From NCBI RefSeq assembly GCF_003019675.1, contig NZ_CP028105.1, forward strand, positions 574,282 to 638,281: a DNA stretch of 64,000 nt, read 5' to 3'. A program made the position numbers and the translations under genes. Shown here one piece after another: positions 43,688-53,634 of this stretch. This stretch comes from Fusobacterium ulcerans (GTDB taxonomy: Bacteria; Fusobacteriota; Fusobacteriia; Fusobacteriales; Fusobacteriaceae). The first letter of the stretch is position 1; the number at the start of each line of letters is the position of its first letter. Under the pieces are notes generated by a model. It did no database searches. It had not been told where the DNA came from and worked only from the letters and a program-made list of their open reading frames with translations.

Positions 43688-46312
43688 TTAACTCCTATTT
43701 AATATTTTTTTCAGCTCATTAAGCTTTAATAGTGCTTCCAAAGGTGTCATTCCATTAGGATCCAATTCTTCTAGTACTCTCATAACTATTTTTTGTTCTT
43801 TTGTCAGTTCTTTTCCTTTTAAATTATTTTTATCCTCTTCTACTGGTTCTTCTTTTTGAGGAGTTCCAAAAAGTATAAGCTGCTCTCCTTTTAGTTTCTT
43901 CTCAATTATCTGTTTTCTATCTTCTAAATTTTTCAGTACAGATTTTGATCTATCAAGTATCTCTTTAGGGAGTCCCGCAAGTCTGGCTACTTCTATTCCA
44001 TAAGACTTATCTGCTCCGCCTTTTACTATCTCTCTCAAGAAAACTATTTCCTTATCATTTTCTTTTACTTCTATTCTATAGTTTTCAGCTCTGTCCAGTT
44101 TATCTTCCAGCTGAGTCAGTTCGTGATAATGTGTAGCGAATATTGTTTTTGCTCCTATTCTTTCATGAATATACTCTGTAATAGCTGTTGCTATTGAAAT
44201 TCCATCAAATGTAGAAGTCCCTCTTCCTATTTCATCAAGTATGATAAATGATCTGTCAGTTGCACTATTAACTATATTAGCCACTTCACTCATTTCGAGC
44301 ATAAATGTAGACTGACCTGTAAGAAGATCATCACTTGCACCTATTCTTGTAAATATCTTGTCTACCAATCCTATTTTAGCATAATTTGCTGGTACATAAG
44401 ATCCCATATGAGCCATGATTATAATCAAAGCTACCTGCTTCATATAAGTAGACTTTCCTGACATATTAGGTCCAGTAAGTATTATCATTTCTTTATTGTC
44501 ATCAAGCACTATATTATTTTTTACATATTCTCCTGAAGGAATAAGCTTTTCCACTATTGGATGTCTTCCAGCAATTATTTCTATCTCCTTCCCACCATGC
44601 ATTTCAGGCTGAATATATGAATTTTTAATTGCTATATGTGCCAAATTGCTCATAACATCAAGATATGCTATCTTATATGCCAGATCCTGAAGTATTCCTT
44701 TGTGACTTTTTATCTCATAGGATACCTCTTTAAATAACTGATATTCAAGATTTTCTATCTTATCTTTGGCATTTAATACCTTTTCTTCATACTCTTTCAA
44801 ATCAGGTACTATGTATCTTTCAGCATTAGCAAGAGTCTGCTTTCTGATATAGTCTGCTGGTACTAGATGAGAGTTAGCTCTTGTTACTTCAATAAAATAT
44901 CCAAATACTTTATTGTATTTTATTTTAAGCCCTTTTATCCCAGTTCTTTCTCTTTCTCTATTTTCTATTTCAAGGATATAGTCCTTTCCATCTTTTGATA
45001 AACCATGAAGCTCATCAAGCATTTCATTATATCCCTGTCTTATGATTCCTCCTTCTCTCACTGAGAAAGGGGGCTCATCTACAATAGTTTTTTCTATCAA
45101 GTTGTAGATATCAATAAGAGTTTTTACTTCAATAGAAAATATAGAATTTCCCTGTAAAAGCTTTAATATTTCCAATGAATTTTTTATAGAAATTTTTAAT
45201 GAAATCAGATCTCTTCCATTTTCAGTTTCAAGAACAAGCTTTCCAATTATTCTTTCTATATCATATATATTTTTTAATCTTTCTCTGACCTCTTCTCTGA
45301 GAAGTACATTTTCTATAAAGAAAGCTATATCTTTTTGTCTTTCATTTATTTTTTCTATATCAAGAAGAGGATTTTTTATAAATTTTTTCAGGAGTCTGCT
45401 TCCCATAGAAGTCATACATTCGTCCATCACCCATAAAAGTGTTCCTGCTCCATTTTTTTCTCTGTAATTATCAACTATATCCAGATTTTTTTGAGTAGTT
45501 ATATTCAACTCCATAATATTTTCACTGCTAGTGTATAATATATTATTTACAGGAAGCTCTTTTCCCTTTTGCAGTTCTGCTACATAGTTTAAAACAGTCG
45601 CTGATATTGTAACAGCCATCTTTTTATCTTTCAGTCCAAAACTTTCCAGTGATATTACCTTAAAATAATCTTTCAAATAATCTTCGCATTTTCTTTTTTC
45701 AGTTATTTTACTTATATTTACATCTGATAAAGAATTATGTTTTTTTAATTCATTATAATATTTATCGTAAGTTCTCTCTTCAAGCAATATCTCTTTAGGA
45801 GCAGTTTTATTTATCTCTCCCAAAAGCTTAAATATTATATCTTCCCCTTCCAGTTCACTTGCTTTAAATTCACCAGTTGTAATATCCACATAAGCTATCG
45901 CCCCTCTATTTCCATCTATTTTTATCCCCATAAGATAGTTGTTGCTTTTTTCATCAAGATAATCAGTATCAATTACTGTACCAGGGGTTATAACTCTTAC
46001 AACCTCTCTCTTAACTATTCCTTTAACACTTTTAGGATCTTCTACCTGCTCACATATTGCTACTTTATAGCCTTTGTTGACCAGTTTAGCTATATAAGAA
46101 GATACTGAATGATAAGGAACTCCTGCAAGGGGGACATCCTGACCTTTTTCTCTGTTTCTGCTTGTCAATGTCAATCCTAGTTCCTTAGAAGCTATCACTG
46201 CATCATCAAAAAACATTTCATAAAAATCTCCTAGTCTGAAAAATAGAAGATTATCCTTATTCTGTTCTTTTATTTCTTTGTACTGACTCATTAAAGGCGT
46301 ATCTCCAGCCAC
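43688..46312 (-). CDS. mutS: DNA mismatch repair protein MutS
   Basis: 874 residues. Mismatch-binding FYEMFFDDA motif (Phe-x-Glu) near residue 31, connector, lever and clamp domains, then ATPase with Walker A GPNMSGKSTYMKQ, TGQSTFMLEMSEVANI and DEIGRGTSTFDG. A GTG start at 46310-46312 follows GGAG at 8 bases. mutL, its usual neighbour, is not here. It follows the dus gene by 12 bases and overlaps nothing downstream (2-base gap to the Lpt bridge). Confidence 0.97.
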   Translation of the reverse strand: MAGDTPLMSQYKEIKEQNKDNLLFFRLGDFYEMFFDDAVIASKELGLTLTSRNREKGQDVPLAGVPYHSVSSYIAKLVNKGYKVAICEQVEDPKSVKGIVKREVVRVITPGTVIDTDYLDEKSNNYLMGIKIDGNRGAIAYVDITTGEFKASELEGEDIIFKLLGEINKTAPKEILLEERTYDKYYNELKKHNSLSDVNISKITEKRKCEDYLKDYFKVISLESFGLKDKKMAVTISATVLNYVAELQKGKELPVNNILYTSSENIMELNITTQKNLDIVDNYREKNGAGTLLWVMDECMTSMGSRLLKKFIKNPLLDIEKINERQKDIAFFIENVLLREEVRERLKNIYDIERIIGKLVLETENGRDLISLKISIKNSLEILKLLQGNSIFSIEVKTLIDIYNLIEKTIVDEPPFSVREGGIIRQGYNEMLDELHGLSKDGKDYILEIENRERERTGIKGLKIKYNKVFGYFIEVTRANSHLVPADYIRKQTLANAERYIVPDLKEYEEKVLNAKDKIENLEYQLFKEVSYEIKSHKGILQDLAYKIAYLDVMSNLAHIAIKNSYIQPEMHGGKEIEIIAGRHPIVEKLIPSGEYVKNNIVLDDNKEMIILTGPNMSGKSTYMKQVALIIIMAHMGSYVPANYAKIGLVDKIFTRIGASDDLLTGQSTFMLEMSEVANIVNSATDRSFIILDEIGRGTSTFDGISIATAITEYIHERIGAKTIFATHYHELTQLEDKLDRAENYRIEVKENDKEIVFLREIVKGGADKSYGIEVARLAGLPKEILDRSKSVLKNLEDRKQIIEKKLKGEQLILFGTPQKEEPVEEDKNNLKGKELTKEQKIVMRVLEELDPNGMTPLEALLKLNELKKILNRS

Positions 46313-46324
46313 TTTCTCAACTCC

Positions 46325-47287
46325 TTACATAGTTACTATTTCTGGTTCTGAAAGAAGATTATCTTTCACTCTATTTAAAAGTTCTACTATTTCATTATAA
46401 TTATCTGTATGATTTATTTTGTCTTTTATTTCAGCAGTATTTCTTATTCCCTTTAAATACCAGCATAAATGTTTTCTAAGTTCAAAAATAAATGGTCTTT
46501 CTGGGTGTTCTATCTCAGTTCTTCTAGTGTGTTCAATAGCCATGTCTATTTTTTCAATATCAGTTACTGGATGAAGAATTTTTCCATGTTCAAAGTATTC
46601 TCTGATATCTCTTATAAGCCACGGATTTCCAAATATACCTCTGGCAAGCATGATTCCATCTACTCCTGAATAATCTACTCTCTCTTTAGCATCTTCAGCA
46701 GTAAATATATCTCCATTTCCTATTACTGGAATATCTACACTTTCCTTTACCTGTTTTATAAGACTCCAGTCAGCTTTTCCAGTATACATCTGCTCTCTTG
46801 TTCTTCCATGAACTGTTATATGTTTACATCCAGTTTCCTGAGCTATTTTAGCTATTTCAACAGGATTTTTACTTTCCTTGTAACCTACTCTTATTTTTAT
46901 AGAGAGGTCAGTCTTATCATCTAAGGCGCTTCTCATTTCAGAAAGCATAGCTCTCACAAGTTCAGGCTGCTCCATAAGAGCTGCTCCATATCCATTGTTG
47001 ACTATTTTTTTCATAGGACATCCTGAATTTATATCTATATGTTTTACTCCAAGACTCTCTACAAATTTTGCACTTTCTACCATCTTTTTTATATCTTTAC
47101 CAAAAAGCTGTACAGAATCTCCTTCTCTCAATCTTAAAATAACTTTGAGAGTTTTTTCACAAGCAACCTCCAAAGCATTTATACTTACCATTTCTGTAAA
47201 TAAAAGATCTGGTTTAAATTCTTTTAAAATTCCTCTATATGTATAATCTGTAACTCCTGCAATAGGAGCAGTATATATTTTTATCAT
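46325..47287 (-). CDS. dus: tRNA-dihydrouridine synthase (DusB-type)
   Basis: 320 residues, FMN-dependent TIM barrel: YTAPIAGVTDYTYRGI, INSGCPMKKIVNNGYGAALM with the catalytic Cys, ITVHGRTREQMYTGKADW and VIGNGDIFTAEDA. It reduces uridine to dihydrouridine in tRNA D-loops. I place the start at 47287 because GGAGG is 11 bases before it; an upstream TTG frame has no better SD. First gene after promoter 47338-47366 and thus the head of the mutS-lpt string. DusB versus DusA/C is not settled by eye. Confidence 0.93.
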   Translation of the reverse strand: MIKIYTAPIAGVTDYTYRGILKEFKPDLLFTEMVSINALEVACEKTLKVILRLREGDSVQLFGKDIKKMVESAKFVESLGVKHIDINSGCPMKKIVNNGYGAALMEQPELVRAMLSEMRSALDDKTDLSIKIRVGYKESKNPVEIAKIAQETGCKHITVHGRTREQMYTGKADWSLIKQVKESVDIPVIGNGDIFTAEDAKERVDYSGVDGIMLARGIFGNPWLIRDIREYFEHGKILHPVTDIEKIDMAIEHTRRTEIEHPERPFIFELRKHLCWYLKGIRNTAEIKDKINHTDNYNEIVELLNRVKDNLLSEPEIVTM

Positions 47288-47337
47288 AAATTTTTCTTCC
47301 TCCGACATCAAATAAAAAAAGGTATCTCAATCTAAAA

Positions 47338-47366
47338 ATTTTACCATATTTATGATATTTTTTCAA
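47338..47366 (-). promoter_or_regulatory. Promoter of the dus-mutS-lpt gene string
   Basis: TTGAAA (47361-47366), 17 bases, TAAAAT (47338-47343), placed between the thrS terminator and the dus start. It may drive transcription of more than 22 kb if no internal promoters exist. Confidence 0.7.
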
Positions 47367-47402
47367 TATAACTAGACATATTAGAGTAAAAAAATTATTT
47401 TT

Positions 47403-47437
47403 AAAAAAATAAAAGCCCTGAACAAGTCAAGGCTTTT
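47403..47437 (-). terminator. Terminator of thrS
   Basis: AAAAGCC (47411-47417) pairs with GGCTTTT (47431-47437), with TGA/TCA pairs inside. On the minus strand TTTTATTTTTTT follows. It lies 9 bases past the thrS stop. Confidence 0.8.
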
Positions 47438-47445
47438 ACTGTGAA

Positions 47446-49359
47446 CTATTTGTCAAATCTTATTTTAGCTTCATCTACAATAATATCTAAGAATTCATCC
47501 AGCTTCATAGATTCTTGTTGTTGAGAACCGAATTTTCTTATATTCACTTCTCTGTTTTCAACTTCATTTTTACCTAAAATAAGCTGTACAGGAACTTTAT
47601 ATTTTCCGTTAGCTTCTCTGATTTTATATCCAATAGATTCTGCTCTGTCATCAATTTCTGCTCTGATTCCTCTTTCTTGAAGAGCTTTAAATATCTCTTT
47701 AGCATAAGGAACTACTTCATCATTGATAGTTAATATTTTTACTTGAGTAGGTGCCAACCATAATGGGAAAGCTCCTGCAAAGTGTTCAATAAGGATTCCG
47801 ATAAATCTTTCGATCGAACCATAAACAACTCTGTGAATCATTACTGGTCTATGTTTTTCACCATCTTCTCCAATATAGCTGATATCAAATCTTTCAGGAA
47901 GATTGAAGTCTAACTGGATAGTTCCACATTGCCAAGTTCTTCCAATAGCATCTTTGATTTTGAAGTCTAATTTAGGTCCGTAGAAAGCTCCATCTCCAGG
48001 ATTTAATTTATATGGTTTTCCAATTTTATCAAGAGCTCCAGCAAGTGCAGCTTCTGCTTTTTCCCATATTTCATTTGAACCAATTGCTTTTTCTGGTTTA
48101 GTTGATAATTCAATATGATATTCAAATCCGAATAGTTTGCTGTAGAATTTATCTATCAGTTCAACTACTCCAATGATTTCTTCTTCTATTTGATCTGGAG
48201 TCATAAATATATGAGCATCATCCTGAGTGAATGATCTTACTCTCATAAGTCCATGTAAAGCTCCTGAAAATTCATGTCTGTGAACTGTTCCTAATTCTCC
48301 ACATCTGATTGGGAAATCTTTATATGAATGTAATTGATATTTATATGCTAAGATCCCACCTGGGCAGTTCATAGGTTTTATAGCAAATTCAGTCTCATCT
48401 ATTGTTGAAGTATACATATTTTCTCTATAATTAAACCAGTGACCTGAAATTTCCCATAATTCTTTATTAAGCATTATTGGAGTAGTGATTTCCTGATATC
48501 CAGCAAGAGTATGCTCTCTTCTCCAAAGGTCTATAAGAGTATTTCTTATAACCATTCCTTTTGGAAGAAATATTGGGAATCCTGGTCCATATTCGCTTAC
48601 AAAGAATAAATCTAATTCTTTTCCTAATTTTCTATGGTCTCTTCTTTCCGCTTCTTCTAATAGAGTTAAATAAGCTTTTAATTTAGCTTCATCAGAGAAA
48701 GCAAATCCGTATATTCTTTGAAGCATTTTATTGTTAGAGTCTCCTCTCCAATAAGCTCCAGCAACTGATTTTAATTTGAAAGCTTTCAAGTATGATGTAG
48801 AAGGTACATGAGGTCCTCTACATAGATCCATAAATTCTCCCTGTTTGTAGAAAGAAAGTATTTCTCCTTGAGCTATTTCTTTTATGATTTCCACTTTATA
48901 GATTTCACCTAATTTTTCAAAGTGCTCTATAGCTTCCTCTCTAGTCATCATAACTCTTTCAATTTTTTCATTTTCTTTTACTATTTTCTTCATTTCAGCT
49001 TCAATTTTTACTAAATCTTCTTCTGTAAACTGCTCCTTTGGATCAAAGTCATAATAGAATCCATTTTCTATAGCTGGTCCTATTGCTACTTTTGTTCCTG
49101 GGAATAATCTGATAACAGCTTGAGCCATCAAGTGAGCTGTTGAGTGTCTTATTACCTCTTCTCCCTCTTCACTGTCAGCTGGTATAAATTCTACTTTTGC
49201 ATCTCTGTCTAAAATTGTTGCCATATCCATTAGTGTTCCATCTATTTTAACAGCTACTGCTTTTTTTGCTAAAGAGTTGCTGATACTCTTTGCTACTTCA
49301 AACATATTAACTTGCCCTTCAAATTCTTTTATATCTCCGCTTGGTAATTCTACTTTCAT
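47446..49359 (-). CDS. thrS: Threonine--tRNA ligase
   Basis: 637 residues: N-terminal TGS domain (1-60), editing-type N2 domain with HSTAHLMAQAV and FYYDFDP, catalytic class II core with KPMNCPGGILAYKYQLHSYKDFPIR, HRHEFSGALHGLMRVRSFTQDDAHIF, and the anticodon-binding C-terminal domain (LAPTQVKILTI...IRAEIDDRAESIGYKIREA). 31 bases after lptD with SD AGGAGGA. No T-box leader is present before it; its mRNA starts upstream of lptD. Confidence 0.97.
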   Translation of the reverse strand: MKVELPSGDIKEFEGQVNMFEVAKSISNSLAKKAVAVKIDGTLMDMATILDRDAKVEFIPADSEEGEEVIRHSTAHLMAQAVIRLFPGTKVAIGPAIENGFYYDFDPKEQFTEEDLVKIEAEMKKIVKENEKIERVMMTREEAIEHFEKLGEIYKVEIIKEIAQGEILSFYKQGEFMDLCRGPHVPSTSYLKAFKLKSVAGAYWRGDSNNKMLQRIYGFAFSDEAKLKAYLTLLEEAERRDHRKLGKELDLFFVSEYGPGFPIFLPKGMVIRNTLIDLWRREHTLAGYQEITTPIMLNKELWEISGHWFNYRENMYTSTIDETEFAIKPMNCPGGILAYKYQLHSYKDFPIRCGELGTVHRHEFSGALHGLMRVRSFTQDDAHIFMTPDQIEEEIIGVVELIDKFYSKLFGFEYHIELSTKPEKAIGSNEIWEKAEAALAGALDKIGKPYKLNPGDGAFYGPKLDFKIKDAIGRTWQCGTIQLDFNLPERFDISYIGEDGEKHRPVMIHRVVYGSIERFIGILIEHFAGAFPLWLAPTQVKILTINDEVVPYAKEIFKALQERGIRAEIDDRAESIGYKIREANGKYKVPVQLILGKNEVENREVNIRKFGSQQQESMKLDEFLDIIVDEAKIRFDK

Positions 49360-49390
49360 AATTTCCTCCTATTTATATACATTCAAATTT

Positions 49391-52300
49391 TTAATCTACT
49401 ATATCTTGTGGTTTCAATCCATCAAATAAGTAAGTTTGAGGGCTTGTTTTTTGCTTAGCATCTGTATCTGCTCCAAGACCAAATATAGGTTTGTCTGGGA
49501 ATGCAAGTAATGTAAATTGAAGAGCTACTCTCCACTCATAATCTCTTGTTCCTAGATCATATTCTCTCTCATAAGCTACCGCCCATTCATAATATCCAAA
49601 CTCTTTACCTATTTCTACTCCTAAACCATCAAGTGAACTTTTTCTTCTGTTCTTACTAGAAGTATCTTTAAAGTTCTCATAAAATTTAGCATAAGTTTTT
49701 ACATTCCATCCTTCACTTGGTTTCCCAATTTTTGCCATCAGACTTACTTTATGCTCTCTATTCAATCTATCCCAGCTTCCACTGTTCCATCCTGAATTTT
49801 CTTCCACTTCGTATCCAAATCCAACTCTATTTTGAGAATAGAATATTCTCGCTTTTACTTCTTCTAGAGAATCCCATAAATCTCCAGTTTTATCATATCT
49901 TGCCTCATTTCTCTGCATCATAAGATGTATCTTGAAGTTACGTTTGTAATCTCCAAGACTATTAAATCTATCATACATTATACTGTTAAGATTGAAATTT
50001 ACACTATTTCTTTCTCTATCTCTCAAGATATCCCTTACTCTGTAAAGTTCTGCCTGTGTCAGCTGATTAGAATCTTTATTAAATTCAAGCTCAGCATATT
50101 TTTTTAATTCTTCATCTGTAAATCTTTTATCTCTGTATTCATAGGTAAATGACAATACATCTGAATTATTAATGTTTCTAATTCTTCCATCTGTTAAAAG
50201 TACTTTTGCTCCATCTTCTTTATGCTTATAATCTTCATATGTAACTCTATAATAATTTTCTACATCTCCACCATCTAAAAATGAAACTCCATAGATTTTA
50301 TTATCTACATCTATTTCTTTAAGATCATGTGTATAATTTCTTCTTACATCTGTACCTTGACTGAAATCAAATCCTAGTCTATTGTCTCCAAAAGAATATT
50401 GATATGCATATGTATTTGCTCTGATTTTTTCTTTAGCATTATCTACATTTTTCATATCCCATATTTTAGAATCTATTCCCTGATTTTGATAAGATAATCT
50501 ATGTCCTTCATAGTTATATACTGCTCCATAATTTCTGAAAGTTAAATCATTGTAGTTTCTGTCTCTTTCATTTTCACTTGTGTATTGTCTATCCTGTCCA
50601 TAGTTCAATGATAGTGATTGTCTATCATCAATTTTAAAGTTTACATCATTTTTAAATGTCTGCCCATTAAGCTCGCTTGTGTCAGCAGGATTTTCTCTTC
50701 TCTTATATTCAATGTTATATGCTGTTTCTGTATTGCCTATCATTGCATTGATAGTATCTTTAATTTCATAGATATTATCTTTGTTTTTTAATCTGATATC
50801 TTCAGGGTTCATAGTTTTCTTTCTAATATCATTATAGGCAGTACCAAATTTAACATCTCCAGAATCATAATCATATCTTTGATAGAAAAGATTCAAATCA
50901 TTACTTAAAGCAAAATCCATTTTTCTATTTTTGTTGTCTGTATTATCAAAAAGCTGTATTGTATGATTAAGTTTTAATTGAGTTCTAAGAGTTGAATCTT
51001 CCCCATTTGTATAATGTCTAGTATATGGGTTATATCCTTTATCATACTTATCATATCTCACACCACCAAATAGTGCTAATTCTCCAAAAGCTCCAAGAGG
51101 TATTTCATTTCTTTCAGCTCCAAATTCATAGAATTTAGACTCATTTACATATTGTCTGTATGAATTAACTGAAAAAGCCGGTTCATAATAGATTCCATCT
51201 CTATCCCAGAATTTTTCCTTTGTCTGTCCAGTTGCAAAGGTAAATTTAGTAGTATCATTATAGAAATCTACATATGCTCTTTCTTCTCTGAAATCGCTGT
51301 ATATTATATTTTCAAATCTATTGTACTCTTTATCTCTTTCATTAGATCCCTTTACAACCTTTTCTCTTAAAGGATCATCCATCAAATCAAGCTTTCTTTC
51401 ATGTTCATTGATGTTATATCCAGCTTTTATTCTGTAGTCTCCCCAGAAATCATAGTCACCAAAAGATACTCTCAAATCTCTGCTGTCATATTGAGAATAT
51501 TCTCTGATTGTACTTGGATTATATTTATAGTAGAAGTTTCCTCCTAAAAGACTGTTGTATTGAATCATAGAATCTAAGTTTGGATCTCTCTCCCATAGTC
51601 CTAGTTTTCTAAATTTATCCCCATTTTTTTCATCATAGCTAAATCCTATATTATTTTTCTTTTCAAAAAATTCAAATCCAAAATCTTCAGCTCTTGACTG
51701 TGTATCTTTTAATGTTGAACCTGGGTCCATGTCATATAAATAATTATAATATCCACCAACTCTGTATCTGCTGTTATCTTTATACAATTCAATCTGTGAA
51801 TAAAGATCATTATCTATATTACTTCCATAGTCTATATCATCTATATCATCATAGACCATAAGAGCATAAGCTTCCTTATCATCAGTCAATTTTAATCTGG
51901 TTTTCAATGTTATATCTTTATCTGGTCCCAATTCCTTTAAGTCTGAATTCATTGAGAAGAAACTTATTGTAGAATCAAGTTTTGGTCTGGTATTATTTAA
52001 GAATCTTCCATTTCCCTCATAGTCAGTTATTATATCTTCCAACTTAGGAATCATATTATATGTTCCATTGATAGCATTAAATTGTAAAATTCCCTTTTCA
52101 CCATTATATTCATGAGAATAATTCAGTCTATATCTTTTATTTTTTTCCTCATAATCAACAGGGTCATTATATTTTTCTTTATTATCAGCTTTTGACCAAA
52201 TCAGAGCATCATCTATATTTAATTTTGCTGTTCCAAATTTATCTGTTTTATACCAGTTTTCCCATCTTCCTATTAATAGTCCCATTTGATCAGCAAATTT

Positions 52301-53074
52301 AGGAGCAAATCCTCCTTTAAATTTACTGTCTTTATCTCCATAAAGAACTCCCCATGAAGTCTGCCATCCATAGTAATCTTTTGTTCCCCATTCTGGGAAT
52401 AAAGGAACTTCTGAATCCTGTCTTATATTAACTCTATACCATGGTATACTGAAAGGAAAAATATCATTATCCCCTAAGTATAGGTCACTCCCTTTTAAAG
52501 TAAGCTGTTTATCTGGCTCAACTATTATTTCCTTAGAAAGAAGATGATATCCTGCTTGATTTGGATCTGCTGTTTCAACTACATTGTAGTCAGTTGTCAG
52601 CCATCCATTATTTATATAAAGATTTCCATTTGCATATTCAAATACTTTTCCACCAAAATATATTTTATCATTTGGTGCTTCTCCTCCAGTTACCTTTCCA
52701 ATTTCAAGATATCCAAAGTTATTGTAAAAAACTCCTTGGTCTCCATCTAAAGATACATCTCCATTGGTTGACTCTAATTTAAGTATACCTGTAGGCTGAT
52801 CTACCTGTGTTATTATGTTCCCTTTAAGATACGCTCTATTTTTTTCTTTATCTCTCTGCATATCAAAAACTTTTAATTTTAAATCTCCATACTTTACATT
52901 AACACCACTTTGAGAAGTAACTGTATCATTAAGAAGGTCAACTTCTATCTCATCAGCTCCACCTAATATTCTGTCACTGGTGTTGTTAATATTTCCCGTG
53001 GGAACACTACTCATTCCCAGAATATTTAAAGAAATTATAATATATGCTGCTGTAAGATAAATTTTTCTCCTCAT
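49391..53074 (-). CDS. lptD: LPS-assembly protein LptD (very long)
   Basis: 1227 residues, versus about 780 in E. coli. A signal peptide (about 1-20) is followed by an N-terminal OstA/LptA-type jellyroll (about 35-200: ILGGADEIEVDLLNDTVTSQ, NGDVSLDGDQGVFYNNFGYLEIGKVTG). Then come the LptD-type PWYRV region (SIPWYRVNIRQDSEVPLFPEWGTKDYYGW, about 205-240) and a long outer-membrane beta barrel of alternating Tyr/Arg/Asp strands, ending in FTLLAFPDKPIFGLG. It receives LPS from the bridge and inserts it in the outer leaflet. No lptE is recognised nearby. The C-terminal tail of about 25 residues beyond the last strand is unusual. Precedes thrS in one operon. Confidence 0.88.
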   Translation of the reverse strand: MRRKIYLTAAYIIISLNILGMSSVPTGNINNTSDRILGGADEIEVDLLNDTVTSQSGVNVKYGDLKLKVFDMQRDKEKNRAYLKGNIITQVDQPTGILKLESTNGDVSLDGDQGVFYNNFGYLEIGKVTGGEAPNDKIYFGGKVFEYANGNLYINNGWLTTDYNVVETADPNQAGYHLLSKEIIVEPDKQLTLKGSDLYLGDNDIFPFSIPWYRVNIRQDSEVPLFPEWGTKDYYGWQTSWGVLYGDKDSKFKGGFAPKFADQMGLLIGRWENWYKTDKFGTAKLNIDDALIWSKADNKEKYNDPVDYEEKNKRYRLNYSHEYNGEKGILQFNAINGTYNMIPKLEDIITDYEGNGRFLNNTRPKLDSTISFFSMNSDLKELGPDKDITLKTRLKLTDDKEAYALMVYDDIDDIDYGSNIDNDLYSQIELYKDNSRYRVGGYYNYLYDMDPGSTLKDTQSRAEDFGFEFFEKKNNIGFSYDEKNGDKFRKLGLWERDPNLDSMIQYNSLLGGNFYYKYNPSTIREYSQYDSRDLRVSFGDYDFWGDYRIKAGYNINEHERKLDLMDDPLREKVVKGSNERDKEYNRFENIIYSDFREERAYVDFYNDTTKFTFATGQTKEKFWDRDGIYYEPAFSVNSYRQYVNESKFYEFGAERNEIPLGAFGELALFGGVRYDKYDKGYNPYTRHYTNGEDSTLRTQLKLNHTIQLFDNTDNKNRKMDFALSNDLNLFYQRYDYDSGDVKFGTAYNDIRKKTMNPEDIRLKNKDNIYEIKDTINAMIGNTETAYNIEYKRRENPADTSELNGQTFKNDVNFKIDDRQSLSLNYGQDRQYTSENERDRNYNDLTFRNYGAVYNYEGHRLSYQNQGIDSKIWDMKNVDNAKEKIRANTYAYQYSFGDNRLGFDFSQGTDVRRNYTHDLKEIDVDNKIYGVSFLDGGDVENYYRVTYEDYKHKEDGAKVLLTDGRIRNINNSDVLSFTYEYRDKRFTDEELKKYAELEFNKDSNQLTQAELYRVRDILRDRERNSVNFNLNSIMYDRFNSLGDYKRNFKIHLMMQRNEARYDKTGDLWDSLEEVKARIFYSQNRVGFGYEVEENSGWNSGSWDRLNREHKVSLMAKIGKPSEGWNVKTYAKFYENFKDTSSKNRRKSSLDGLGVEIGKEFGYYEWAVAYEREYDLGTRDYEWRVALQFTLLAFPDKPIFGLGADTDAKQKTSPQTYLFDGLKPQDIVD

Positions 53075-53110
53075 AATCTCAATCCTTCTCCTTAATTAAT
53101 GTTTGAAATA

Positions 53111-53119
53111 ATTATATCA
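53111..53119 (-). promoter_or_regulatory. Extended -10 promoter of lptD-thrS
   Basis: TGATATAAT (53111-53119) on the minus strand is an extended -10; the -35 at 17 bases (TTCTAA) is weak. It lies about 40 bases before the lptD start. Confidence 0.5.
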
Positions 53120-53160
53120 CAAATATGAACAAATTAGAATAACAGAGCAATATTTTATTT

Positions 53161-53202
53161 AAAGAAAAAGAGACTGTCCTTTTAGAAAACAACAGTCTCT
53201 TT
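53161..53202 (-). terminator. Terminator of trxA
   Basis: 11-bp perfect stem (53167-53177 with 53192-53202), 14-base loop, followed by TTTCTTT on the minus strand. 12 bases past the trxA stop. Confidence 0.72.
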
Positions 53203-53213
53203 AAAATATCTAA

Positions 53214-53528
53214 TTAATATGCAGCTAGCTTTTCTTTTATTTCTTCTTTAGGTCTTAATCCAACTACCTGGTCTACTCTTATCCCATTTTCAAAAACTAC
53301 CATCGTTGGGATACTCTTTATTCCAAATTGTCCTGCCAAGCTTGGATTTTCATCAACATTAACTTTGTATATCTTTACTTTTCCCTCTTCAGAAATTTCT
53401 TCTAAAATTGGAGCAAGCACTTTGCAAGGTCCACACCATTCAGCCCAAAAATCCACAATTACAATCCCTTTATTATTTATAACTTCTTCTTTAAAAGTAA
53501 TCTCATTCAGATTGATTAAACTGCTCAC
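53214..53528 (-). CDS. trxA: Thioredoxin
   Basis: 104 residues: VIVDFWAEWCGPCKVLAPILEEI with the active-site WCGPC (Cys32, Cys35), cis-Pro region IKSIPTMVVFENG, and C-terminal VGLRPKEEIKEKLAAY. A GTG start (53526-53528) follows GGGAGG at 8 bases. It sits 107 bases downstream of the triple-rubredoxin oxidoreductase gene on the same strand. A thioredoxin reductase is not adjacent; a functional link with the neighbour is inference. Confidence 0.96.
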   Translation of the reverse strand: MSSLINLNEITFKEEVINNKGIVIVDFWAEWCGPCKVLAPILEEISEEGKVKIYKVNVDENPSLAGQFGIKSIPTMVVFENGIRVDQVVGLRPKEEIKEKLAAY

Positions 53529-53634
53529 TATTTATCCTCCCTGCTTTAAGAAAATTCTTATCTGCAAATCCATACTATTATATCATACATACTTAATATA
53601 TTGTACAAATTTATTCAGGAAAAATCAAGTTTTT

